From: Lutibacter sp. HS1-25
GTDB lineage: Bacteria > Bacteroidota > Bacteroidia > Flavobacteriales > Flavobacteriaceae
Direction of reading: 5' to 3'
DNA: 64,000 nt
Assembly (NCBI RefSeq): GCF_004121075.1
Contig: NZ_RHLN01000002.1
Coordinates: 62,001 to 126,000, forward strand
Position numbers and translations under genes: made by a program
Part shown: piece by piece, positions 8,646 to 17,883 of the stretch
Layout of the letters: each line of letters starts with the position of its first letter
Numbering within the stretch: position 1 is the stretch's first letter
Notes under the pieces: model-generated
Told to the model about the DNA's origin: nothing
The model's input: only the letters and a program-made list of their open reading frames with translations
Database searches by the model: none

Positions 8646-9229
8646 TGTTAAAAAAACAACTATATCTATTTTTTATTGCAACTACTTTAGCTATTTTCAA
8701 TTGCTTTTCTCAAGACAATTTAAAAATAAAAGTAAAAGACACCATTGCAAAAGTAAAAATAGCTCGAGAGTTTAATCCACTTTCACCAGCTAAAGCATCC
8801 TTTTATTCTGCTGTTTTACCTGGATTAGGACAAGCATATAACAGAAAATATTGGAAAATTCCAATTGTATATGCTGCCTTAGGAACTGGTGTTTATTTTG
8901 TTGTTTGGAACAACCAAAATTACGACAAGTACTACACTGCATACAAATTAAGACTTAATGGAAAACCTGATGATTATGATGGATTGAATGGAAATCCATT
9001 TTTATCGTCGTCTACACTAGAAAACGCACAAGAATCCTATAAAAGTGACCGAGATTTGTCAATTTTAATTACCATAGGTATGTACGTTTTACAAATTATT
9101 GAGGCAAGTGTAAACGCACATTTATTAATGCACAATATAGACGATAACTTATCATTTAGACCCGAATTAATAAAAAACGAGGTTACCAACAAAACAGTTG
9201 CAGGAGCCTCATTTAAATTTAAATTTTAA
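8645..9229 (+). CDS. DUF5683 domain membrane protein
   Basis: A 194-residue protein with an N-terminal signal peptide (about residues 1-22, ending CFSQ) and the DUF5683 core SPAKASFYSAVLPGLGQAYNRKYWKIP. That core is a hydrophobic hairpin, followed by YAALGTGVYFVVWNN and a second helix near ITIGMYVLQIIEASVNAHL. This suggests an envelope protein anchored by two or three segments. The GTG start overlaps the last base of the parB stop. Its place between parB and dapB is conserved in flavobacteria, but the role is not known. Confidence 0.85.
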   Translation: MLKKQLYLFFIATTLAIFNCFSQDNLKIKVKDTIAKVKIAREFNPLSPAKASFYSAVLPGLGQAYNRKYWKIPIVYAALGTGVYFVVWNNQNYDKYYTAYKLRLNGKPDDYDGLNGNPFLSSSTLENAQESYKSDRDLSILITIGMYVLQIIEASVNAHLLMHNIDDNLSFRPELIKNEVTNKTVAGASFKFKF

Positions 9230-9231
9230 AC

Positions 9232-9936
9232 ATGAAAATAGCGTTATTAGGATACGGTAAAATGGGTAAAACAATTGAACAAATTGCTTTACAAAAAGGG
9301 CATGAAATTGTATTAAGAGTTGATGAAAACACAGAGAGTTACGACATTACTTTAGCCGATGTTGCCATAGATTTTAGTATCCCTTCAGTAGCTTTTAACA
9401 ATATTTCAAATTGCTTAAAAAACAATGTACCCGTAGTAAGTGGAACAACAGGTTGGTTAGATAAATTTTCAGAAGCTACAGATTTGTGTAAACAAAATAA
9501 TGGTGGTTTTATTTATGCTTCAAACTTTAGTTTGGGTGTAAATATCTTTTTTGAATTGAATGAATATTTGGCAAAAATGATGCGTAATTTAAGTCAGTAT
9601 GAAATTTCAATGGAAGAAATTCATCATACACAAAAATTAGACGCACCAAGTGGTACTGCCATTACTTTAGCCGAAGGAATTATTGAAAACAGCAATAAAA
9701 AAGGTTGGGCTTTAGATGTAACAAATAACAATTCAGAGATACCAATAATTGCTAAACGTATTCCTGATGTTCCTGGAACACATACTGTTGAATACATTTC
9801 AGAAGTTGACACCATTGAAATTAAACATACCGCACACAACAGAAGTGGATTTGCCTTAGGTGCTGTAACAGCGGCCGAATGGTTGGTTGGAAAACACGGT
9901 ATTTTTACAATGAGAGACGTTTTAGGCTTAAAATAA
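9232..9936 (+). CDS. dapB: 4-hydroxy-tetrahydrodipicolinate reductase
   Basis: A 234-residue NAD(P)H-dependent reductase of the lysine/diaminopimelate pathway, making tetrahydrodipicolinate. It shows the Rossmann motif GYGKMGK at residues 7-13, the SGTTGW loop, ASNFSLGVNIFFELN, the catalytic block EIHHTQKLDAPSGTA (His pair and Lys) and the C-terminal RSGFALGAVTAAEWLVGKHG. The family length is 230-270, so it is complete. It starts 2 bp after the DUF5683 gene and is followed 15 bp later by lepB. Confidence 0.97.
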   Translation: MKIALLGYGKMGKTIEQIALQKGHEIVLRVDENTESYDITLADVAIDFSIPSVAFNNISNCLKNNVPVVSGTTGWLDKFSEATDLCKQNNGGFIYASNFSLGVNIFFELNEYLAKMMRNLSQYEISMEEIHHTQKLDAPSGTAITLAEGIIENSNKKGWALDVTNNNSEIPIIAKRIPDVPGTHTVEYISEVDTIEIKHTAHNRSGFALGAVTAAEWLVGKHGIFTMRDVLGLK

Positions 9937-9951
9937 TATTAAAAAAAAATT

Positions 9952-11493
9952 ATGTCAGTAGTAGAATTATTTATCTTTTTTCTTGTTGTACAGCTAGTTC
10001 ATTTTGCTGGAACGTGGAAATTATACCTAAAAGCAGGTAGAAAACCTTGGGAAGCAATTGTACCAATTTACAATGCAATTGTATTGATGAAAATAATTAA
10101 CAGACCAACTTGGTGGGTTATTTTATTATTTATCCCTGTAATAAACCTACTGATGTTTCCTGTAATTTGGATAGAAACAGCCAGAAGTTTTGGAAAAAAC
10201 TCTAGACTTGATACTGTTTTAGCTGTGGTAACTTTAGGATTTTACAATTACTATTTAAACTATGTAGCCAACGTTACTTATATTGAAGATCGAAGTTTAA
10301 AACCAAGAACTGAGTTGGGTGAATGGGTTAGCTCCATTGCATTTGCCATTATTGCAGCTACAATTGTGCACACTTATGTAATGCAACCATATACCATTCC
10401 TACTTCTTCTTTAGAAAAATCGTTGTTAATTGGTGATTTCTTATTTGTAAGTAAATTTCATTACGGAGCCAGAGCACCTATGACAACTATTGCTGCACCT
10501 ATGGTTCATGATTCTTTGCCTTTTGTTGGTACAAAATCATATTTAAGCAAACCTCAACTTCCTTATTTTAGAATCCCTGGATTTCAAGATATTAAACGCA
10601 ATGAAATAGTTGTATTTAACTGGCCTGTTGATACGGTTCGCTTTTTTAGAGACCGTTCTAAAATTCATATAGACAAGCCAATAGACAAAAAATCTAATTA
10701 CGTAAAACGTTGTGTTGGAATTGCAGGTGATTCTTTAGAAATTAAAGATGGCTATATTTTTATCAACGGAAAACAAACCGTTTTACCAGATAGAACAAAA
10801 ACGCAATACATTCATAAAGTTGTTACTGCAGAAGGACAACAATTAAGCCCTACTTTATTAAAAAGACTTGAAATTACTGAGGGCAGTTACCAAGCAGATT
10901 ATTACATACTTAATTTAACCGATGAAAGTGCAGCAAAATTAAGAAACAATCCTGTTGTAAAAAGTGTTACAAAACAATTAACACCTGGAGGCGATTATGA
11001 TGCTTCAATTTTCCCTCACGACCCACAATATCCGTGGTCTGTAGATAATTTTGGTCCAATTTATATTCCTGAAGCAGGTAAAACTGTTGCTTTAAATTCA
11101 AAATCATTGCCTTTTTATAAAAGAATTATTGAAGAATATGAAAAAAACGATTTAACTGTTAATGGCGATGAAATTTATATCAACGGAAAATTAGCAGATT
11201 CTTATACTTTTCAACAAAATTACTATTGGATGATGGGTGACAATCGTCACAACTCTGAAGATGCTCGTTATTGGGGATATGTACCTTTTGACCATGTTGT
11301 TGGAAAACCTGTATTTATTTGGTTTAGCTGGGATACAAATGGTGAAGGCATTGCAAATAAAATTAGATGGGATCGTATTTTTACAACTGTTCACGGCAGT
11401 GGAAAACCAGTATCGTATTTGTACTACTTTCTTGGTGCAATGATACTTTGGTACGGATTTAGCATTTACCGAAAACGTAAAAAAGGCGAATAA
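9952..11493 (+). CDS. lepB: Signal peptidase I with N-terminal DUF5684-like membrane domain
   Basis: A 513-residue leader peptidase that cleaves signal peptides at the outer face of the inner membrane. Residues 1-115 form a three-helix membrane domain (GRKPWEAIVPIYNAIVLMKI, then WWVILLFIPVINLL) of DUF5684 type. A further helix follows at about 125-142, then the peptidase. The catalytic Ser is S153 in IPTSSLEKSL and the Lys is K252 in YVKRCVGIAGDSLE. The last box is MGDNRHNSEDARYWGYVP. A long insertion (about 290-390) separates the two catalytic strands, as in other Bacteroidota. The C-terminus has one more hydrophobic segment and a basic tail. It lies in the parA-to-wbqC run. Confidence 0.95.
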   Translation: MSVVELFIFFLVVQLVHFAGTWKLYLKAGRKPWEAIVPIYNAIVLMKIINRPTWWVILLFIPVINLLMFPVIWIETARSFGKNSRLDTVLAVVTLGFYNYYLNYVANVTYIEDRSLKPRTELGEWVSSIAFAIIAATIVHTYVMQPYTIPTSSLEKSLLIGDFLFVSKFHYGARAPMTTIAAPMVHDSLPFVGTKSYLSKPQLPYFRIPGFQDIKRNEIVVFNWPVDTVRFFRDRSKIHIDKPIDKKSNYVKRCVGIAGDSLEIKDGYIFINGKQTVLPDRTKTQYIHKVVTAEGQQLSPTLLKRLEITEGSYQADYYILNLTDESAAKLRNNPVVKSVTKQLTPGGDYDASIFPHDPQYPWSVDNFGPIYIPEAGKTVALNSKSLPFYKRIIEEYEKNDLTVNGDEIYINGKLADSYTFQQNYYWMMGDNRHNSEDARYWGYVPFDHVVGKPVFIWFSWDTNGEGIANKIRWDRIFTTVHGSGKPVSYLYYFLGAMILWYGFSIYRKRKKGE

Positions 11494-11502
11494 AACTATT
11501 TA

Positions 11503-11550
11503 TTAAAACAGTTTCATTTTGAAAATACTTTCATTTTGAAACTGTTTTAA
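11503..11550 (+). terminator. Hairpin between lepB and wbqC
   Basis: Perfect 14-bp arms TTAAAACAGTTTCA and TGAAACTGTTTTAA enclose a loop that repeats the TTTCATTTTGAAA motif. The 3' side is only weakly T-rich, so it may be a partial terminator or an mRNA-stabilising hairpin. Confidence 0.5.
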
Positions 11551-11559
11551 ATTTTAATT

Positions 11560-12174
11560 ATGACATTATTTCAACCAACTTATTTCCCTCCAATTATTCA
11601 GTATGTTGGCATTGCTAAATCTTCAGAAATAATTTTTGAAGTCGAAGACAATTTTCAAAAACAAACTTATAGAAATCGCTGTTATATTTATACTTCTTTT
11701 GGAAAACACACATTAATTGTGCCTGTTCAACACAACAAAAAAGAAAAACAAAAAACAAAAGATATTAAGATTGATTATAAAGATGGTTGGCAACAACTTC
11801 ACCTACGCACACTAATTACAGCTTATAATTCTTCACCTTTTTTTGAATTTTATATAGATGATTTATTACCCATTTTTGAAAAACAAACTACCTTTTTGTT
11901 AGATTTAAATTTAAAGTGTCACGCGTTTTTAATGGATGCTTTGCAACTTGAAATTCCTTCGACAAAAACTATTGAATACCATACAGAACCAACAATTTTA
12001 GATCTACGCAAATTAGCCATTGCCAAAGGTGAAAATATTTTTCAACTAGACAAATACTATCAGATTTTTGAAGAAAACCATGGATTTATCCCTAACCTTA
12101 GTATGTTAGATTTGCTATTTATGGAAGGTCCAAATGCATTGAATTACTTAGAAAGTCAAAAAATACAATTTTAA
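11560..12174 (+). CDS. WbqC family protein
   Basis: A 204-residue cytosolic protein of the WbqC family. The family start QPTYFPPIIQYVGIAKSSEIIFEVEDNFQKQTYRNRCYIYT is present, followed by IVPVQHNKKEKQKTKDIKID and WQQLHLRTLITAYNSSPFFEFY. Members are linked to polysaccharide and glycopeptide biosynthesis loci, but in flavobacteria the gene usually sits beside lepB, as here. No enzymatic motif is known to me. It begins after the lepB-wbqC hairpin and is followed 2 bp later by the next gene. Confidence 0.9.
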   Translation: MTLFQPTYFPPIIQYVGIAKSSEIIFEVEDNFQKQTYRNRCYIYTSFGKHTLIVPVQHNKKEKQKTKDIKIDYKDGWQQLHLRTLITAYNSSPFFEFYIDDLLPIFEKQTTFLLDLNLKCHAFLMDALQLEIPSTKTIEYHTEPTILDLRKLAIAKGENIFQLDKYYQIFEENHGFIPNLSMLDLLFMEGPNALNYLESQKIQF

Positions 12175-12176
12175 AA

Positions 12177-12494
12177 ATGGAAACTGTACGATTTATAGTT
12201 CATTACGGAATGCATTTTTTGGTTCCTGGAGCTATAGCGTATTTGTTTTTTAAAGAAAATTGGAAAAAAGTTTGGCTTATTTTTATCTTAACAATGTTAA
12301 TTGATGTTGATCATATTTTGGCAACTCCTTTATTTGATGCAAATCGTTGCAGTATTAACTTTCACCCATTACATACTTATTATGCCATCGCAATTTATGT
12401 AGCATTATTGCTTCCAAAAAAAACACGAATTGTAGCAATTGCACTACTCTATCATATACTTACCGATTATATTGACTGTTTTTGGATAAAATAA
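12177..12494 (+). CDS. DUF6122-like small membrane protein
   Basis: A 105-residue integral membrane protein with three or four helices: HYGMHFLVPGAIAYLFF, KVWLIFILTMLIDVDHILAT, YYAIAIYVALLL and IVAIALLYHILTDYIDCFW. The DVDH and HILTDYID motifs resemble the metal-site style of the YdjM/LexA-regulated membrane hydrolases. I place it in DUF6122 from memory of flavobacterial neighbours. It is coupled to wbqC (2-bp gap) and ends in a terminator. Function unknown. Confidence 0.8.
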   Translation: METVRFIVHYGMHFLVPGAIAYLFFKENWKKVWLIFILTMLIDVDHILATPLFDANRCSINFHPLHTYYAIAIYVALLLPKKTRIVAIALLYHILTDYIDCFWIK

Positions 12495-12528
12495 TAAAAG
12501 ACAAAGTTATCTTTTATTATTTTTTTTT
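12488..12528 (+). terminator. Terminator after the DUF6122-like gene
   Basis: AATAATAAAAGA and TCTTTTATTATT form perfect 12-bp arms around an 8-nt loop, followed by a run of T. It begins in the stop codon region and separates this operon from ric. Confidence 0.8.
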
Positions 12529-12529
12529 A

Positions 12530-12537
12530 TATCTTTG
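12530..12537 (+). promoter_or_regulatory. -7 box of ric
   Basis: TATCTTTG fits TAnnTTTG, 19 bp before the ric start. No Fnr-type palindrome lies 33 bp upstream, so ric is not a member of the island regulon described below. Confidence 0.6.
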
Positions 12538-12556
12538 TATTCTAAAATAATACAAA

Positions 12557-13234
12557 ATGTTAGAAATTAAAGATAAAACAATTGCTGAAATTGTAAGCGA
12601 CGATATTAGCAATGCAGCCATTTTTAAAAAATACAATTTAGATTTTTGTTGTGGTGGTGGAACAACTGTAGCAAAAGCTTGTGAAAAAGCTGGCATTGAT
12701 GCTGCTGAAGTAATCAAAGATTTACAAAATAACACAACACAAAGTTCAGTACCAAATTTAAATTTTAAAGATTGGAGCGCCGATTTTTTAGTTGATTACA
12801 TTGTAAATGTACATCATACTTATGTAAAAGAACATTTAACTATTATCAATGAATTTTCGAGTAAAGTAGCAAGAGTTCATGGAGAACACGCACCCGAAAA
12901 TATTGAAATCGACAATCTGTTTACAGAACTTTCTAATGAATTGATAAGTCATTTAGACAAAGAAGAAAATATTTTATTTCCAGCAATAAAAGCAAAAATT
13001 GCAGATCCAAGTTTTGTTTATGATGAAGAGGTTATAAAAATATTAGAAGATGAACACGACCATGCAGGTACAATTGTAAAACGCATACAATTAATAAGTA
13101 ACAATTTTACACCTCCAGAATGGGCTTGTAATACTTACAAGGCATTGTACCATATGTTAGATGAATTTATAAACGATTTATACCAACACATTCATTTAGA
13201 AAACAATATTTTATTTCAAAAAATAAAAGCATAA
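12557..13234 (+). CDS. ric: Iron-sulfur cluster repair di-iron protein (Ric/ScdA/YtfE)
   Basis: A 225-residue cytosolic protein that repairs Fe-S clusters damaged by NO or oxidants. Residues 4-55 are the ScdA_N domain with the hallmark DFCCGGG (residues 29-35). The rest is a hemerythrin-like di-iron bundle with ligands in NVHHTYVKEH, SHLDKEENILFP, EDEHDHAGTIVKR and HIHLENNILF. Length and ligand pattern are complete. It is a single gene with its own promoter and terminator. Confidence 0.95.
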   Translation: MLEIKDKTIAEIVSDDISNAAIFKKYNLDFCCGGGTTVAKACEKAGIDAAEVIKDLQNNTTQSSVPNLNFKDWSADFLVDYIVNVHHTYVKEHLTIINEFSSKVARVHGEHAPENIEIDNLFTELSNELISHLDKEENILFPAIKAKIADPSFVYDEEVIKILEDEHDHAGTIVKRIQLISNNFTPPEWACNTYKALYHMLDEFINDLYQHIHLENNILFQKIKA

Positions 13235-13257
13235 CATTTATGCAATACCTAATTAAT

Positions 13258-13293
13258 AAACCCAAAATCATCATAAATGGTTTTGGGTTTTTA
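13258..13293 (+). terminator. Terminator after ric
   Basis: Arms AAACCCAAAA (13258-13267) and TTTTGGGTTT (13281-13290) followed by T's. Confidence 0.85.
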
Positions 13294-13405
13294 CTTTTAA
13301 ACTAGGTTAAAATAATAATTGTAATAAAAAATTGCCATAAAATCTAACTAACATATTTTTAAGTATCTTGAAACAAATTTAAAATAGATACATACAAATA
13401 AAACT

Positions 13406-14701
13406 ATGCTAGAAAAAAACAATAAAAAACTTATAAATGCCTGGGCTTCTTTTGATTGGGCTAACTCTGTTTACAACCTTATAGTAACTACTGCAATTTT
13501 TCCTATTTACTATTTATCCACAACAAAAGCCGCTTACGGAGGTGAGATGATTCCTTTCTTTAATTTCACTATTAAAAATTCGGTGCTTTACTCTTATGCA
13601 ATCTCATTTTCATTTTTAATTATTGTTTTTATATCACCTGTTTTATCTGGAATTGCAGATTATAGCGGATTGAAAAAACGGTTTATGCAATTTTTTACCT
13701 ATTTGGGATCTTTATCATGTATAGGTCTATATTTTTTTACTGGTGAAAATGTTGAATATGGCATTGCTTGTTCTGTAATGGCAAGTATTGGTTATGCAGG
13801 ATCTTTGGTTTTTTACAATAGTTTTTTACCCGAAGTTGCTTCCAATGATTTTATGGATAAAGTGAGTGCTAAAGGATTTTCAATGGGTTATATTGGAAGT
13901 GTAATTTTATTAATTTTTAACCTGGTTTTATACGAAAAATATGACTTATTTGGTTTTGAAAGCGGAGGTTCTGCAACAAGATTTGGATTTATTTTAGTCG
14001 GAATTTGGTGGGTAGGATTTGCGCAAATTTCATTTTATTATTTAAAAGATCGCGGAGAACGCAAAAAAATAACCAAAGATATTTTAGGAAACGGTATTAA
14101 AGAACTGAAAAAAGTTTTTAAAACCGTAAAAGACAAGTTGGTTATGAACCGTTTTTTAACTTCGTTTTTTCTTTTTAGCATGGGTGTTCAAACAGTTTTA
14201 TTATTGGCACCACTATTTGCTGATAAGGAAATTGGAATGGAGGCTGATGAAATGATTATTGTTGTTCTAATTATTCAAATAATCGCAATTTTGGGTGCTT
14301 ATTTCTTTGCTTTTTTATCCAATTTAAAAGGCAATGGATTTGCAATTAGCACTACCCTACTTATTTGGATACTTATTTGTATTACTGGCTATTTTTTAAA
14401 AGACAAAGTAACTTTTTATGCCTTGGCTGCATTTTTAGGATTTGTAATGGGCGGTATTCAATCTATTTCTAGATCTACGTATTCAAAATTAATACCTGTA
14501 AAAACCATTGATACTGCATCTTATTTTAGCTTTTATGATATTACTGAAAAACTGGCTATTGTTATTGGCTCTTTATCATACGGATTAATAGATCAAATTA
14601 CGGGCAGTATGCGAAATAGTATGTTGTTTATGTCATTATTTTTTATTGGTGGTTTTGTACTACTTCAAATGGCAAATCTTAAAAAAAATATGAATAGTTA
14701 A
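13406..14701 (+). CDS. MFS transporter of the UMF1 / Atg22-like type
   Basis: A 431-residue inner-membrane protein with about 12 hydrophobic segments. The opening NAWASFDWANSVYNLIVTTAIFPIYY is characteristic of the UMF1 group, named after yeast vacuolar Atg22. Later blocks such as SGIADYSGLKKRFMQFFTYLGS, YNSFLPEVAS, FLGFVMGGIQSISRSTYSKLIP and FYDITEKLAIVIGSLSYGLID are also typical. The substrate is unknown; amino-acid export is suspected for the yeast relative. It is a single gene, convergent with folE across a shared terminator. Confidence 0.88.
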   Translation: MLEKNNKKLINAWASFDWANSVYNLIVTTAIFPIYYLSTTKAAYGGEMIPFFNFTIKNSVLYSYAISFSFLIIVFISPVLSGIADYSGLKKRFMQFFTYLGSLSCIGLYFFTGENVEYGIACSVMASIGYAGSLVFYNSFLPEVASNDFMDKVSAKGFSMGYIGSVILLIFNLVLYEKYDLFGFESGGSATRFGFILVGIWWVGFAQISFYYLKDRGERKKITKDILGNGIKELKKVFKTVKDKLVMNRFLTSFFLFSMGVQTVLLLAPLFADKEIGMEADEMIIVVLIIQIIAILGAYFFAFLSNLKGNGFAISTTLLIWILICITGYFLKDKVTFYALAAFLGFVMGGIQSISRSTYSKLIPVKTIDTASYFSFYDITEKLAIVIGSLSYGLIDQITGSMRNSMLFMSLFFIGGFVLLQMANLKKNMNS

Positions 14702-14763
14702 GTGTTTAAATTTAAGATTTCAAAAGTTGAAATACCAAACTAAGACAACTATGGTTTTAAACT

Positions 14764-14806
14764 AAAAAAGTTCAGCCAATTTTAATTAAAACTGGCTGAA
14801 CTTTTT
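14764..14806. terminator. Bidirectional terminator between the MFS gene and folE
   Basis: Arms AGTTCAGCCA (14769-14778) and TGGCTGAACT (14793-14802), with an A-run before and a T-run after. It can serve both convergent genes. Confidence 0.9.
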
Positions 14807-14829
14807 ACTTTATAATACTTTTAGGATGA

Positions 14830-15522
14830 TTACAATTTCTCGAAATCTGTTTCCATTTTAATATAATCTAAAAATTCTTGTTTTGTAGCAGCATCTTTAA
14901 ATATACCTCCAAATTCTGAAGTAACTGTACTACTTTCAATATCTCTAACTCCACGAGAATTTACACATAAATGTTTGGCATCTATAACACAAGCTACATC
15001 TTGCGTACCTAAAGCTTCCTGTAAAGCCTGCACAACCTGCATTGTTAAACGCTCTTGTACTTGTGGACGCTTGGCGTAATAATCTACAATACGATTCATT
15101 TTTGATAAGCCAATTACATTACCATTTGAAACATACGCAACATGAGCGCGCCCAACAATTGGCAATAAATGATGTTCGCAAGTAGAATATACCGTAATAT
15201 TTTTTTCTACCAACATTTCACCATACTTATAATTGTTATCAAAAGTTGATAATTTTGGTTTATGCGCTGGGTTTAAACCTGCAAATAATTCGTTTACAAA
15301 AGATTTTGCCACTCTTTTTGGCGTACCTTTTAAACTATCATCATCTAAATCCATTCCCAAAGTATTCAAAATATCTTTTACACTTTCTTGAATACGTGCT
15401 ATTTTTTCTTGATCAGAAATATCAAATGCATCAGCTCTTAATGGCGTTTTTGCCGAAGAACCAATATGATCATCTCCCAATTCGTCTATTTTATCTATCA
15501 TGTTATCTTTTACTTCAAACAT
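14830..15522 (-). CDS. folE: GTP cyclohydrolase I
   Basis: A 230-residue enzyme that makes dihydroneopterin triphosphate for tetrahydrofolate. The zinc and catalytic motifs are visible: VYSTCEHHLLPIVGRAHVAY (Cys and His), GLSKMNRIVDYYAKRPQVQERLT and CVIDAKHLCVNSRGV (second Cys). The N-terminal 40 residues are variable and acidic, as usual. I keep the upstream ATG, although Met8 (MIDKIDELGD) is a possible start. It is the last gene of a minus-strand set that includes hisS, 34 bp away. Confidence 0.97.
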   Translation of the reverse strand: MFEVKDNMIDKIDELGDDHIGSSAKTPLRADAFDISDQEKIARIQESVKDILNTLGMDLDDDSLKGTPKRVAKSFVNELFAGLNPAHKPKLSTFDNNYKYGEMLVEKNITVYSTCEHHLLPIVGRAHVAYVSNGNVIGLSKMNRIVDYYAKRPQVQERLTMQVVQALQEALGTQDVACVIDAKHLCVNSRGVRDIESSTVTSEFGGIFKDAATKQEFLDYIKMETDFEKL

Positions 15523-15556
15523 TTTACTAATTAGCCTGCAAATTTACACTTTTGTT

Positions 15557-16933
15557 TTAAAGTTTCGCCGTGATTTTAAGTAATTCTTTTAAACTACATT
15601 CTTGCTGATCACCCGATTGCATATTTTTTAGTGTAAACTTGTTATTTTCTATTTCAGATGAACCTACCAAAACAACAAAAGGAATTTCTCTTTTATTGGC
15701 ATAATTCATTTGTTTTTTCATTTTAGCAGCTTCAGGATACAGCTCAGATTTTATATTTAATTTACGCAATTCAGACAAAGCTTTCATACAATATGAAGCC
15801 TCAGCTTCGCCAAAATTTATAAATAATACTGTAGGCCTTGGCAATGCAACTTCATTAAATAAATTTAATTCTTCCAACACCAAATAAATACGATCCAAAC
15901 CAAATGAGATACCAACACCACTTACATCTTTTAACCCAAAAATCCCAGTTAAATCGTCGTATCTACCACCTCCACCAATAGATCCCATGCTAACACCTTT
16001 TGGCGCTGAAACCTCGTAAATAGCACCCGTGTAATAATTTAAACCACGAGCCAAAGTAACATCTATATCTAAATTAGCAGACATTAAGCCAATTTTTTCA
16101 ATAGCATTAATTACAAATCTTAGATCGTTAACACCTTTGGTTCCTTCTTCAGAATTTGCCAATAAACCTTGTAATTGATTTAATTTCTCCTGGTTAGTTC
16201 CATTAAAACTAAACAAAGGTTGTACTTTTTCAATTGCTGCTTCAGAAATACCTTTTGACAACATTTCATTGGTAACTCCTTCAGCACCAATTTTATCTAA
16301 TTTATCCAAAGCAACTGTAAAATCTATCAATTTATCAGCTTCGCCAATAATTTCAGCAATACCAGCCAAAATTTTACGATTGTTTAGTTTAATTGTTGTA
16401 CCCGTAAGTTTTAACTTACTAAAAACGGCATCATACAATTGCACAAATTCAACTTCTTGCCACAAACCTTTGCTTCCAACTACATCAGCATCGCATTGAA
16501 AAAATTCTCTAAAACGCCCCTTTTGAGGTCTGTCTGCACGCCAAACTGGTTGCATTTGATATCTTTTAAATGGAAACTCAATTTCATTTTGATGTTGCAC
16601 TACATAACGTGCAAAAGGCACTGTTAAGTCATAACGCAAAGCTTTTTCTGAAATTGAAGGCGTAATTTTTAAGCTGTCTTTTGAATTTAACAAAGTCTCA
16701 TCAACTTTTGAAAGATAGTCGCCGGAATTTAATATTTTAAAAATCAAGCGATCACCTTCTTCACCATATTTCCCCATTAAGGTATCCGAATTTTCAAAAC
16801 TTGGTGTTTCAATAGGCTGAAAACCATAGGTTTCAAAAACTTGTTTTATGGTCGAAAAGATATAGTTTCTTTTAGCTATTTCGCTAGGTGAAAAATCACG
16901 TGTTCCTTTTGGTATGCTTGGTTTTTGTGCCAT
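15557..16933 (-). CDS. hisS: Histidyl-tRNA synthetase
   Basis: A 458-residue class II synthetase that charges tRNA-His. Class II and His-specific motifs are present: PKGTRDFSPSE at the start, RYDLTVPFARYV, motif 2 KRYQMQPVWRADRPQKGRFREFFQCDADV, the histidine loop ARGLNYYTGAIYEV, motif 3 with GGGGRYDDL and FGLDRI, then an anticodon-binding domain (PTVLFINFGEAEA ... VVLVGSSEI). Length and domain order are complete. It lies between the small membrane protein at 16977 and folE on the minus strand. Confidence 0.97.
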   Translation of the reverse strand: MAQKPSIPKGTRDFSPSEIAKRNYIFSTIKQVFETYGFQPIETPSFENSDTLMGKYGEEGDRLIFKILNSGDYLSKVDETLLNSKDSLKITPSISEKALRYDLTVPFARYVVQHQNEIEFPFKRYQMQPVWRADRPQKGRFREFFQCDADVVGSKGLWQEVEFVQLYDAVFSKLKLTGTTIKLNNRKILAGIAEIIGEADKLIDFTVALDKLDKIGAEGVTNEMLSKGISEAAIEKVQPLFSFNGTNQEKLNQLQGLLANSEEGTKGVNDLRFVINAIEKIGLMSANLDIDVTLARGLNYYTGAIYEVSAPKGVSMGSIGGGGRYDDLTGIFGLKDVSGVGISFGLDRIYLVLEELNLFNEVALPRPTVLFINFGEAEASYCMKALSELRKLNIKSELYPEAAKMKKQMNYANKREIPFVVLVGSSEIENNKFTLKNMQSGDQQECSLKELLKITAKL

Positions 16934-16976
16934 TTTTTAAAATTAGTTTGCAAATATCCGAAATTTTAAAAACTAA

Positions 16977-17450
16977 TTAAAGCTTTTCTAGCATTGATTT
17001 TTCTTTATCTGTAAGCTCCAATTCTTTGCTTAATTTATATTTTATTGGAAAAAGTACCAACATTATAACTGACAAAATACCAACTAAAATAAAATAGAAA
17101 CTGTTATTAGAGTATAAAACAAAAATACAACACATTAATGCAGGAAACTCTAACATTGCAATTCTAAAAATATGAGCCGTACTGTATTTAACCAATTTTT
17201 CATTCAAATTAACATCAACAGGAATTTGCTTTAACAATTTACCAAACAAAGTCTTACTTGACAAATTACCAATAAATGAGATTAAAATTGCCAAATATAA
17301 AAATGCTTTATCTTGTGAATACGAAAAAAACACTTGTTCTTTTACACTAAAAGCAACATACGATGCAAATATTAAAACGCCTAACAATAATACAAGGTGA
17401 ATAATTTGTAAAGTTTTGATGAAATTTTTTGGAGGATTTGATGAATTCAT
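16977..17450 (-). CDS. Four-helix membrane protein of unknown function
   Basis: A 157-residue inner-membrane protein with four helices: HLVLLLGVLIFASYVAFSV, KAFLYLAILISFIGNL, MLEFPALMCCIFVLYS and YFILVGILSVIMLVLFPI. A cytosolic tail ends LTDKEKSMLEKL. The region after helix 2 (SSKTLFGKLLKQIP) and the Lys/Glu-rich tail are typical of a family common in flavobacteria without an assigned role. It lies 43 bp upstream of hisS in the same direction, so cotranscription is possible. Confidence 0.8.
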   Translation of the reverse strand: MNSSNPPKNFIKTLQIIHLVLLLGVLIFASYVAFSVKEQVFFSYSQDKAFLYLAILISFIGNLSSKTLFGKLLKQIPVDVNLNEKLVKYSTAHIFRIAMLEFPALMCCIFVLYSNNSFYFILVGILSVIMLVLFPIKYKLSKELELTDKEKSMLEKL

Positions 17451-17883
17451 TTTTTTAAATTTTATAAAGAGTTTTTATTGAAATAAACTATTTTTATTTT
17501 AATGCTTAGCTTAAACTAACTAATTGGTAAAATTATACATTTTTAATAAACAGCTTACAAAAGTAAGATGCATATTCATTTAATTTCATTTTAAATTTTT
17601 AACAAAACTATTGAATAAACTTTTATATAATTTTTCAATATAATAACACAATTAATTTTAAGCCTACACTTTAAATGCAAAAAGAAAACAAACGTAAGGT
17701 TAAAGCTATTTCTCAATTAATTAACAAACATTCATAGAAAAAAAATAATGATAATTGTCATTGTATTTTTAAGCGTTTATGCCTACTTTGGATTAACTTA
17801 AAACCCCTAATAAAAAATCAAATATAATTTCCAATATTCTTTTTTGTTGAATAACTTTAAGTTTAAATAAAAAGCTACGCTTA
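17451..17883. other. Gene-poor spacer before the hybrid kinase operon
   Basis: These 433 AT-rich bases separate divergent genes. I see only two tiny ORFs on the plus strand, 20 codons at 17675 and 17 codons at 17748-17801 (peptide MIIVIVFLSVYAYFGLT, one hydrophobic helix), and a possible -7 box TAACTTTA at 17852-17859 for the kinase gene. No palindrome, terminator or RNA motif is recognised. Confidence 0.6.

Noticed and set aside
12489-12512. Palindrome upstream of ric as a regulator site
   Set aside because: It is followed by a T-run and placed at a gene end, so a terminator explains it better.
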